The position numbers and the translations under genes were made by a program. From NCBI GenBank assembly GCA_040757715.1, contig JBFLWS010000006.1, positions 62,001 through 126,000 on the forward strand: a stretch of 64,000 nucleotides of DNA, given 5' to 3'. Positions 51,111 to 58,266 of the stretch are shown piece after piece; positions within the stretch are counted from its first letter, which is position 1, and the number at the start of each line of letters is the position of its first letter. The notes under the pieces were generated by a model that saw only the letters and a list, made by a program, of their open reading frames with translations, was not told the origin of the DNA and did not search any database. The DNA is from CAIMFV01 sp040757715. Its GTDB lineage: Bacteria; Pseudomonadota; Alphaproteobacteria; Caulobacterales; Caulobacteraceae.

Positions 51111-52219
51111 GGGGCGAAGTCCAGCATGCCCTGGAAGCCGGACGGGGCGTGCGGCCCGAGCGCCAGCTGCTCCAGCACCCCGCGGCCGGCGTGGGCGCGC
51201 CCATCGGGGCCGGTGTAGACCACCTCGCTGAGCGCCTGGATGTGCAGGTGATGCGGCAGACGCACGTCGGTCTCAGCGATGTTGATGTCCTCGCGCTCCA
51301 CCGCGAGGGCGCCGTAGTTCAGCCCGTGCCCCCACTTCGGATGCCCATAGCCAAGGCCGAGCATGAAGAAGGTCAGGGTCGGCTTGAAGCTGACGGTCCA
51401 GGTCCCGCGCGGGCTCTCCAGCTTGACCACGCCCGAGGCCGCGTGGCGCGTGCCGCTTCGCCAGACGATCTCCGCCCCTACCCCGTGGTCGAACTCCACC
51501 ACCTGGCCGCCGTCCGGCGCCCACACCGCGCGACGGTTCCAGGGCCGACCATGGGCGTCGTCATTGGAGTGGAAGAAGAACGAGCCCGCTTCGAAATTGC
51601 ACGGCGACCACAGCCAGAAGAACTGCGGCGCCTCGGGGGGATTGAGTTCCTGCGGATCGCGGGCGCCGATGGGCCGCACCCCCCAGGAGCGGTCGCGGGT
51701 GCCGACGAAGCCGTCCACGCTTTCGCGCACCCCGTCGAGTTCGATCCAGCCCTTATAGTGACCGTTCTGAGTCAGGCGGGTGTAGTCCATGAAGGCGCGG
51801 GGGCCGAGCCGGCGCATGAAGCGCGGCTCCTCGATGGGCGCAGAGCGGCCGGAGAACACGATCTCGGCCTTCAGCCCCTGCTCTGGCGCGTTCACGATCA
51901 GCTTCAGAACCTTCAGGGGCTCCACCACCTCTATGCGGATCGGCCCGACATTGAGGTCCATGCGCTCCATGGCGAGGCACTTGGAGGCGTGCAGCGCCGT
52001 CTCCACACCATTTCGCACCACCACGAAGGCGGCGTCGGCGATGTTCAGGTGCGGATAGACCCCGAAGGCCGCGGCGAAGAAGGCTTCGGAGCGGGCGTCG
52101 CCATGGGGCGCGTAACCATTGAAGAAATAGCGATCGTAGAAGTTCCGGTCCGTGCCCGCATAGGCGATGGGCTCGGGCGTCTGATGGATCGGATAGTCGT
52201 CGGCTCGCGTCAGGGTCAT
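51107..52219 (-). CDS. CrtC/DUF7064-like lipocalin-fold protein
   Basis: This 370-residue protein is placed at 52219, the first ATG before NLxx sequence typical of the family. It has a bipartite beta-rich layout with WGVRPIGARDPQ in the middle and GSFFFHSNDDAHGRPWNRRAVW, features of hydroxyneurosporene synthase-like/DUF7064 proteins found beside APH-type phosphotransferases. It may bind or hydrate a hydrophobic substrate, which is inference. It begins the second APH operon. Confidence 0.65.
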   Translation of the reverse strand: MTLTRADDYPIHQTPEPIAYAGTDRNFYDRYFFNGYAPHGDARSEAFFAAAFGVYPHLNIADAAFVVVRNGVETALHASKCLAMERMDLNVGPIRIEVVEPLKVLKLIVNAPEQGLKAEIVFSGRSAPIEEPRFMRRLGPRAFMDYTRLTQNGHYKGWIELDGVRESVDGFVGTRDRSWGVRPIGARDPQELNPPEAPQFFWLWSPCNFEAGSFFFHSNDDAHGRPWNRRAVWAPDGGQVVEFDHGVGAEIVWRSGTRHAASGVVKLESPRGTWTVSFKPTLTFFMLGLGYGHPKWGHGLNYGALAVEREDINIAETDVRLPHHLHIQALSEVVYTGPDGRAHAGRGVLEQLALGPHAPSGFQGMLDFAP

Positions 52220-52468
52220 GGCGCGCCCCCTCCCAGAGGCGAGGCGTCGCTGGCTGGCTGCTCTCTTGGGAGCCATGCTCAAGGACGCCGAGTTCAAGCT
52301 AGGACCGCGGCCTGCGCCTTGGCAACGGCGCCCTCGCGTCAACCGCGACGAATCCCTTTGCTTTGATCGCTTCGCTCTCCGGGAACGGGAGCTCGATTGC
52401 GCCCGTCATAAACTCGTGGTTCCGTGGGCTATCGGTTAAGGACTCCCTAAGTCGGACGAGCGTCGCGG

Positions 52469-53488
52469 GTGGACGAGGAATACGACCAGTACGGCCATGA
52501 TCCCGTCGCCGCCCGCTTTTTCGGCCGGGTGTTCGGGCGTCCGACCTTCTTTGCGCTCGGCGTGGGCGCAGGGGTGGTGCTGGGTCTCGCCCTGGCCGCC
52601 CACGGGATCAGCTTCGGCCCCTTGAAGATCGCGCCGGCGGCCACCTCGGCCAGCGCGCCGGGGCCGACCGCGCCCGCATCCGACGCCGCTTCGCCGGCCC
52701 TTCCGCAAGCGCCCACGCTGGCCGCGGCCCACCCCGCCCTGGCCGCCGTGGCCCCGCAGCCCATGCCCCTGCCCGGCGAGGCGCGCCCGCTCACCGTGGG
52801 GGTGTTCGGCGACAGCCTGGGCGATGGGCTCTACGCCGGCCTCTATCACCAGGTGCGCGACGGCAAGACCTTCGAGGTGGTGAAGTTCAGCCAGGTCTCC
52901 ACCGGCCTCACCCGCTACGACTATGTGGACGTCTACGCCAAGACCGAGCGCCAGCTGGCCCAGCGACACGTGGACGTGGCGGTGGTCATGTTCGGGGCCA
53001 ACGACCAGCAGGGCATTGTCGACGGCAAGAAGGTGATCCCCTTCGGCGCACCCGACTGGCGCGCGGCCTATGGCGAACGCGCCGGCGCCCTGGTCAATCT
53101 GTTGCGCAAGCAGGGCGCGGTGGTCTATTGGGTGGGCCTGCCCAAGATGCAGCGCGCCGGCTACGACCATGGCGCGGCCGAGGTGAACAGCGTCCTCGCG
53201 CAGAAGATGGCCGAACTCGGCGTGCCATTCTTCGACACCGTGCCCCTGACCGCGGACGAGCACGGCGGCTACGCCGCCTATCTCGGCGGCGGGGCGGGCA
53301 AGCGCCCGACGCTGATGCGAGCCAATGACGGCATCCACATGTCCATGGCCGGCTATTTGCGCATCGCCGAGCCGGTGAGCGGGCGCTTGCGCGCCGACCT
53401 CGCCGCCGCCCTCGCCCGGCAGAAGGCCGCCGGAGAGGCCCAGACCGCTTCCGCCGCATCCGCGCCCGCGGGAGGCGCATCGCCGTGA
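52469..53488 (+). CDS. SGNH hydrolase, DUF459 type, membrane-anchored
   Basis: This 339-residue protein starts at GTG 52469. One membrane helix (~27-48, PTFFALGVGAGVVLGLALAA) is followed by an Ala/Pro linker and an SGNH domain with VFGDSLGDGLY (block I), FGANDQQG (block III) and DGIHMSMAGY (block V). DUF459 proteins act on cell-envelope acyl groups in the periplasm. It overlaps the next SGNH gene by GTGA. Confidence 0.85.
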   Translation: MDEEYDQYGHDPVAARFFGRVFGRPTFFALGVGAGVVLGLALAAHGISFGPLKIAPAATSASAPGPTAPASDAASPALPQAPTLAAAHPALAAVAPQPMPLPGEARPLTVGVFGDSLGDGLYAGLYHQVRDGKTFEVVKFSQVSTGLTRYDYVDVYAKTERQLAQRHVDVAVVMFGANDQQGIVDGKKVIPFGAPDWRAAYGERAGALVNLLRKQGAVVYWVGLPKMQRAGYDHGAAEVNSVLAQKMAELGVPFFDTVPLTADEHGGYAAYLGGGAGKRPTLMRANDGIHMSMAGYLRIAEPVSGRLRADLAAALARQKAAGEAQTASAASAPAGGASP

Positions 53489-54840
53489 GTTTCGCGTGGG
53501 GGGTGAGGCGTATTCTGGCGGCCATGGTCGCGCTGCTGCTCGCCGCGCCCGGTCTTGGCCATGCTGAGGCTTGCGACGCCAGCGCCAGCGGCCTGTGCAA
53601 CCCCGCCGCTCTCTCCCAGACCCTGGGCAAGCTCGCCGCGGCCAAACCCGGCCAGCCCCTGCACGTGATGGTGCTCGGCGACAGCCACACCGCCGCCGAC
53701 CTCATCTCCGGCGCGTTGCGCGAGCGCTTGCAAGCCTGGCTGGGCGCCGGCGGCCGCGGCGTCCTGCCCCCCGGCGCGCCCTATCCTGGCTATGCGCCTC
53801 AGCAGGTGGAGGTGGGCCAGTCGGACGGCTGGACCATCGAGCCGAGCCTGATCTTGAGGGTCACGCCGGAGCATCCCGCTCCCGCCCCGCCGCCCTTCGG
53901 GCTCACGGGCTGGCGGCTGACCTCGGCCAAGGAGGGGGCGAGCCTCACCCTCGACGCCCAGCGTGACGCCTTCTTCGACCGGGTGGTGGTGTGCGGCCTC
54001 GCCACGCCGAATAGCGGCGCCCTCGACGCGACCTCCTGGGGCGAGGCGCCCACCCGCATCAGCTTCACCGCCGAGGCGCCGGGGCCGGTCTGCCGCACGC
54101 TGACGCTCTCCCAGCCGCGCTCGCACCTGCAGCTCACTCTCGCGGGCGGGCCGGTGAGCCTCACCTCGCTCGCCGTGTTCCGGGGAAGCTCGGGCGCTGT
54201 GCTCTCAAATCTGGGCGTCGTGGGGGCGCAACTACGCGACCTCGCCGCCCGCGACGATCGGGTGATGGGCGCGGAGCTCGCCGCCTACAAGCCCGACGTG
54301 ATCCTCTTGGCCTTCGGCACCAATGAGGGCTTCGACCGCAGCCTCGACGGCGCGGCCTACGACGCCCTGATCCACCAGCAGCTGGCGCGGCTGCGCCGCC
54401 TCAGCCCGGGTTCGGAGATCCTGGTGCTCGGCCCGCCCGACGCCGACATGGTGCGCCCCGATATCCCCGAGGACGGCAAGGCCAATGCGGGTTTCGACTG
54501 CGCACCGCTCAGCGACGTCGAGCGGCGCGACTACGCTGAGCTCACCGCCGGCCGCAGTCCTCGCCTGAAGCGCTGGTACCCCGCGCCTGGCCTCGCCGTG
54601 GTGCGCGAGGCCCAGGCCAAGGCGGCCCTAGACGAAGGCGCGGCCTTCTGGGACTGGAGCGCCCGCCTCGGCGGGGCCTGCAGCGCCCATCGCATGGCCG
54701 CCAGCGACCCGCGCCTGGTGCGGGGCGACCATGTGCACTTCACGGCGGATGGCGCGCCCCTGGTGGCCAACCGCCTGGCCGACGACCTGATGGCCGCCGC
54801 TGCGGCCCTGCGCCCCACCGCCAGCGGGGAGCCGCGCTAG
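53485..54840 (+). CDS. secreted SGNH/GDSL hydrolase
   Basis: This 451-residue protein starts at GTG 53485. A signal peptide spans ~1-29. VLGDSHTAADL is block I (Ser), a galactose-binding-like central region is inserted, FGTNEGFD is block III, and RGDHVHFTADG is block V. Large inserted SGNH proteins of this type accompany MBOAT O-acyltransferases and move acetyl groups onto or off extracellular polysaccharide. Confidence 0.82.
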   Translation: MSFAWGVRRILAAMVALLLAAPGLGHAEACDASASGLCNPAALSQTLGKLAAAKPGQPLHVMVLGDSHTAADLISGALRERLQAWLGAGGRGVLPPGAPYPGYAPQQVEVGQSDGWTIEPSLILRVTPEHPAPAPPPFGLTGWRLTSAKEGASLTLDAQRDAFFDRVVVCGLATPNSGALDATSWGEAPTRISFTAEAPGPVCRTLTLSQPRSHLQLTLAGGPVSLTSLAVFRGSSGAVLSNLGVVGAQLRDLAARDDRVMGAELAAYKPDVILLAFGTNEGFDRSLDGAAYDALIHQQLARLRRLSPGSEILVLGPPDADMVRPDIPEDGKANAGFDCAPLSDVERRDYAELTAGRSPRLKRWYPAPGLAVVREAQAKAALDEGAAFWDWSARLGGACSAHRMAASDPRLVRGDHVHFTADGAPLVANRLADDLMAAAAALRPTASGEPR

Positions 54841-54843
54841 GCC

Positions 54844-56250
54844 ATGCTGTTCCCCACCCTGATCTTCGCCATCTTCTTCCTCGTGGTGTTCACCACCGCC
54901 TGGAGCCTCGAGCGCGAGAACGGCCGGCGCAAGGTGTTCCTGCTCCTGGCCAGCTGGGTGTTCTACGGCTGGTGGGACTGGCGCTTCGTCGCCCTGCTCA
55001 TCGTCAGCGCCACCTTGAACTGGGGCGTGGCTGAAGCCGTGTCGCGAGCGCAGACCCGGCGCACCAACCTCTGGCTGGTGGCGCTCGGCGTGGCCATCAA
55101 CCTCACCATCCTCGGCTTCTTCAAGTACTTCAACTTCTTCCTCGACCAGACCGGCATGGCCCTGAAGCTGATGCACTGGGAGCGGGACCTGCCGCTGTTG
55201 CAGATCGTGCTGCCGGTGGGGGTGTCGTTCTTCACCTTCCAGGGCATGAGCTACATCATCGACGTGCATCGCGGGCGCTGCGAGAAGGCCCGCTCGCTCC
55301 TGGACGTCATGCTGCTGATGTCCTTCTTCCCGCATCTGGTGGCCGGGCCCATCGTGCGGGCGGCGGACCTCCTGCCCCAATTCGCCCGGGCGCCCCGGCT
55401 CAATCGCGAGTGGGCGGCGCATTCCATGTTCCTGGTGGTGTGGGGCCTGTTCAAGAAGACCGTGGTGGCCTCCGAGCTGGCCAGCGGCCTGGTGGACCCG
55501 GTGTTCTTCGACCCCGGCGCCCACACGGCGCTCGATCTCCTGGCGGCCACCTATGGCTACGCCGTGCAGATCTATTGTGACTTCTCGGCCTATAGCGACA
55601 TCGCCATCGGGGTCGCCGGCCTCCTCGGCTATCACTTCCCGCGCAACTTTGATCAGCCCTATCGCTCCACCTCGCTGCAGGAGTTCTGGCGGCGCTGGCA
55701 CATCAGCCTGTCGAGCTGGCTGCGCGACTATCTCTACATCCCGCTCGGCGGCAATCGCGGCGGGCTCCTCATGGCCTGCCGCAACCTCTTCATCACCATG
55801 GTGCTGGGCGGGCTGTGGCACGGGGCGTCCTGGACCTTCGTGGCCTGGGGCGCGCTGCATGGTGCAGTATTGGCCATCGAGCGCATCTGGCGTGCGGTGA
55901 AGCCGGAGGTGTGGCCCAAGTGGCCGGCCTGGCTCGGCTGGGTCATCACCTTTCACGTGGTGTGCCTCGGCTGGATCCTATTCCGCTCGGAGAGCTTCGA
56001 GGCGGCGCTGGCCTTCCTACGCGGGTTCGCCAATATCGGCCCGGCGGAGGTGTTCACGCCCTTCCTGGCCGGCCTCGTCCTCATCGGCCTGTCGTTCCAC
56101 TTCCTGCCGCCGAGAGCCGCCGAGTATCTCGCCTGGCGGCTGCGAGCCACGCCCTCGCCGGTGCTGGGGATCGGCCTGGGCGTCGTGATGCTGCTGGTGG
56201 AGGCCATGCGCCCCGCCGGCGTCGCCCCCTTCATCTACTATCAATTCTGA
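54844..56250 (+). CDS. MBOAT O-acyltransferase (AlgI-like)
   Basis: This 468-residue membrane protein has about 10-12 helices, starting MLFPTLIFAIFFLVVFTTAW. The MBOAT His is in GGLWHGASWTFVAWGALHG near residue 324. AlgI-type proteins pass acetyl groups from cytoplasmic acetyl-CoA across the membrane to SGNH partners, as with PatA/PatB and AlgI/AlgJ/AlgX. Three bases separate it from the secreted SGNH gene. The acetylated polymer is unknown. Confidence 0.9.
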   Translation: MLFPTLIFAIFFLVVFTTAWSLERENGRRKVFLLLASWVFYGWWDWRFVALLIVSATLNWGVAEAVSRAQTRRTNLWLVALGVAINLTILGFFKYFNFFLDQTGMALKLMHWERDLPLLQIVLPVGVSFFTFQGMSYIIDVHRGRCEKARSLLDVMLLMSFFPHLVAGPIVRAADLLPQFARAPRLNREWAAHSMFLVVWGLFKKTVVASELASGLVDPVFFDPGAHTALDLLAATYGYAVQIYCDFSAYSDIAIGVAGLLGYHFPRNFDQPYRSTSLQEFWRRWHISLSSWLRDYLYIPLGGNRGGLLMACRNLFITMVLGGLWHGASWTFVAWGALHGAVLAIERIWRAVKPEVWPKWPAWLGWVITFHVVCLGWILFRSESFEAALAFLRGFANIGPAEVFTPFLAGLVLIGLSFHFLPPRAAEYLAWRLRATPSPVLGIGLGVVMLLVEAMRPAGVAPFIYYQF

Positions 56251-56257
56251 GGGAGCG

Positions 56258-56677
56258 ATGGACCACCACGATCCCCACGAAAGCTTCGCCGAGCGCCAGA
56301 CCCGCCTGGAGCAGCTGTTCCACCTGGTGGGCTATCAGCCCGAAACCGAAGTGGACGATGAGATCCTGGCTGAGCGGTCCCGGCGCTGGAGCTCGCGGGC
56401 CATCGCCGTAGCGGGCCTCTTCCTGCTGGTCTTCAACACCCACGCCCTGAAGAGCTGGGCCGCCTCCCTGCCGCCCGACTGGACCGGCGAGACCTTGCGC
56501 GTGCTCTCCGACGCCTGGAGCCAACGCCTGGCCGAGCTCGGCCTCGAGCGCCCGCGCGCCGTGCTGCACGAGACCTACACCTGGCCCAAGGGCCTCACCT
56601 GGACCGGCGCCTATCGTGCGCCCGTCGACCCCGAGGCGCCGCCGCCGCCAGGCCCCCCCGCCTCTCCCAGCCGTTAA
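56258..56677 (+). CDS. small single-pass membrane protein of the acetylation locus
   Basis: This 139-residue protein starts with ATG after GGGAGCG. One membrane helix (~47-62, SRAIAVAGLFLLVFNTHALK) is followed by a short soluble part and a Pro-rich tail. No family is recognised. The 7-base gap after MBOAT suggests it is the fourth member of the operon. Confidence 0.65.
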   Translation: MDHHDPHESFAERQTRLEQLFHLVGYQPETEVDDEILAERSRRWSSRAIAVAGLFLLVFNTHALKSWAASLPPDWTGETLRVLSDAWSQRLAELGLERPRAVLHETYTWPKGLTWTGAYRAPVDPEAPPPPGPPASPSR

Positions 56678-56736
56678 CATTGGACGGGGCGACGCCTTTC
56701 TGAGATCGTAGCGCAAAACGATATCGGGAGACGACC

Positions 56737-57150
56737 ATGAAGACCGCTTCCATCATCGCCCTCGCCACGGTTTGGCTCGGAACCAGCGCCGCCGCAGCGC
56801 CCGCCTCGCCCCCTGCGCCGCCCGCCGCTGTTTCGCGTCACGTGGCGCCTGAGTGCTTCTACGCCAATCAATGGCAAGGCTGGCGCGCGCTGGATGCGCG
56901 AGCCATGCTCATTCGCGTCAATATGCACGATATCTGGCGCGTGGAGTTCGCTCAGGAATGCCCGGCGATGCTCTCCCCAGGCGTGCATTGGATATCGAAG
57001 TTTCGAGGTGGCGACCTGGTTTGCGGCCCGATTGATCTCGATTTGGCGGTCGCCGACACCACTGGTTTTCGAGAAACATGTATCGTCACCGGGCTCAAAA
57101 AGCTCACACCGGCAGAAATAAGTAGGATTCCACGGACGAATCTTCCTTAA
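56737..57150 (+). CDS. secreted DUF6491-like protein
   Basis: This 137-residue protein has a signal peptide (~1-21, WLGTSAAAAPAS). The mature part has three or four Cys (ECFYANQ, QECPAML, LVCGPID, RETCIVT) in a pattern resembling the DUF6491 family, found in many alphaproteobacteria. The function is unknown. It is transcribed alone ahead of the XRE regulator. Confidence 0.65.
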   Translation: MKTASIIALATVWLGTSAAAAPASPPAPPAAVSRHVAPECFYANQWQGWRALDARAMLIRVNMHDIWRVEFAQECPAMLSPGVHWISKFRGGDLVCGPIDLDLAVADTTGFRETCIVTGLKKLTPAEISRIPRTNLP

Positions 57151-57287
57151 AGGCTGCGACAATACGCGACAGCTTTTTTATATCACGAAACGTCTTAGGG
57201 CTGGACAAATCGCGCCAGAATTAAGACACTCGCCCCAAGGGCGTGATGTACAGTGAACGCCGATCAACTATCTGGAGTTTCGACACG

Positions 57288-57737
57288 ATGAACGTGAATG
57301 TTGACGCCGAGGGGCATGCGCCGCACCCGCTCGACGTCGCCCTGGGTCAACGGATCCGCACCCGTCGCCGCAGCCTTGGCATGTCCCAGGAAAAGCTGGC
57401 GGCAGCCCTCGGCCTGACCTTCCAGCAGGTGCAGAAGTACGAGCGCGGTGTGAACCGCGTCAGCTTCTCCAAGTTGGTGCTGATCTGCCGCGCCCTCAAC
57501 TGCCGCGTGAGCGACATTGTGGGCGAGCTCGACGCCGATGCGCGCCGCGATCCGGTGGATGACGACGATTTCATCGACGTCAGCGACGCGCTGCTGGTGG
57601 AATCCTTGGCCGCCATCCGTTCGCGCCGCGTGCGCCGGCTGGTGCTGTCGCTGATTCAGACCCTGGCGGAAGGCCCGGCCGCGGTGGCCGCCCTGGAAAC
57701 GACCGACGCCAACGAGGCCCCCTCGGCCGTGCAATAG
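57288..57737 (+). CDS. XRE-family HTH regulator
   Basis: This 149-residue protein is placed at ATG 57288, the more natural start with TGGAG upstream. The HTH spans ~15-68 (VALGQRIRTRRRSLGMSQEK; ALGLTFQQVQKYERGVNRVS), followed by a short acidic linker and a helical C-terminus. The QKYERG motif is standard for Cro/cI-type HTHs of alphaproteobacteria. No local target is obvious. An earlier in-frame start at 57243 is possible. Confidence 0.85.
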   Translation: MNVNVDAEGHAPHPLDVALGQRIRTRRRSLGMSQEKLAAALGLTFQQVQKYERGVNRVSFSKLVLICRALNCRVSDIVGELDADARRDPVDDDDFIDVSDALLVESLAAIRSRRVRRLVLSLIQTLAEGPAAVAALETTDANEAPSAVQ

Positions 57738-57747
57738 GTCGATCGTA

Positions 57748-57770
57748 CGGCGAGGCCGCAAGCCTCGCCG
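57748..57770. terminator. stem-loop between XRE and PilZ genes
   Basis: CGGCGAGGC (57748-57756) pairs with GCCTCGCCG (57762-57770) with loop CGCAA. The genes converge. There is no T-tract on the plus side, while the minus reading has CGGGCGA only, so strength is uncertain. Confidence 0.5.
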
Positions 57771-57778
57771 TCGCCCGC

Positions 57779-58111
57779 CTATTTTGCCGAAAGCCGCACC
57801 CACAGCTGTGACAGCTTAATGAGGCGCGGGTCGGCGGCGCCTTTCAACATATGCTGCCCTGTGAACACCACGCCGATGAAGGGCGCGGCGCGCCATACCA
57901 CGCGTGCGCCAAGCAGCACGCCGGTTTTCAGCTCGATGATCTCAAACAGGTCCGGCGCGCGATCGGCCTCCTCCACCAACAGCTTGGCTCCGAGGTCGGT
58001 ACGGTCGCGAATGGTGGCCGGCAGGGTCTGGACCGGGTCGCCAAACACCACAGCTGCGCTTGCGCGGGTTCGACGCCGCGGCAATCGGCGTCGTTCATCG
58101 TGTCCTGCCAT
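57779..58111 (-). CDS. PilZ-domain protein, probable cyclic-di-GMP binder
   Basis: This 110-residue protein starts at ATG 58111, which leaves a compact PilZ domain. ERRRLPRRRTRAS is the Arg-rich N-terminal binding motif (RxxxR), and RVVWRAAPFIGVVF is the end of the barrel. The usual D/NxSxxG motif is replaced by RTDLGAKLL, so binding may be weakened. Such small proteins couple cyclic-di-GMP to motility or envelope output. Confidence 0.75.
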   Translation of the reverse strand: MAGHDERRRLPRRRTRASAAVVFGDPVQTLPATIRDRTDLGAKLLVEEADRAPDLFEIIELKTGVLLGARVVWRAAPFIGVVFTGQHMLKGAADPRLIKLSQLWVRLSAK

Positions 58112-58266
58112 ACGAGCTCGCAAAAGGAGTAGCGCCCCACCGCAAGACAATAGGGCTGATTTGGTTAAGAGTTTGACGTCGATCCGCGCGTAATGCGTCA
58201 TGCGGCTGTTTCAAACCCGCGTTAGGGCTTAGCCTTTTCCAGGTCTTGTCCTCAGGAGCCTTCGTG

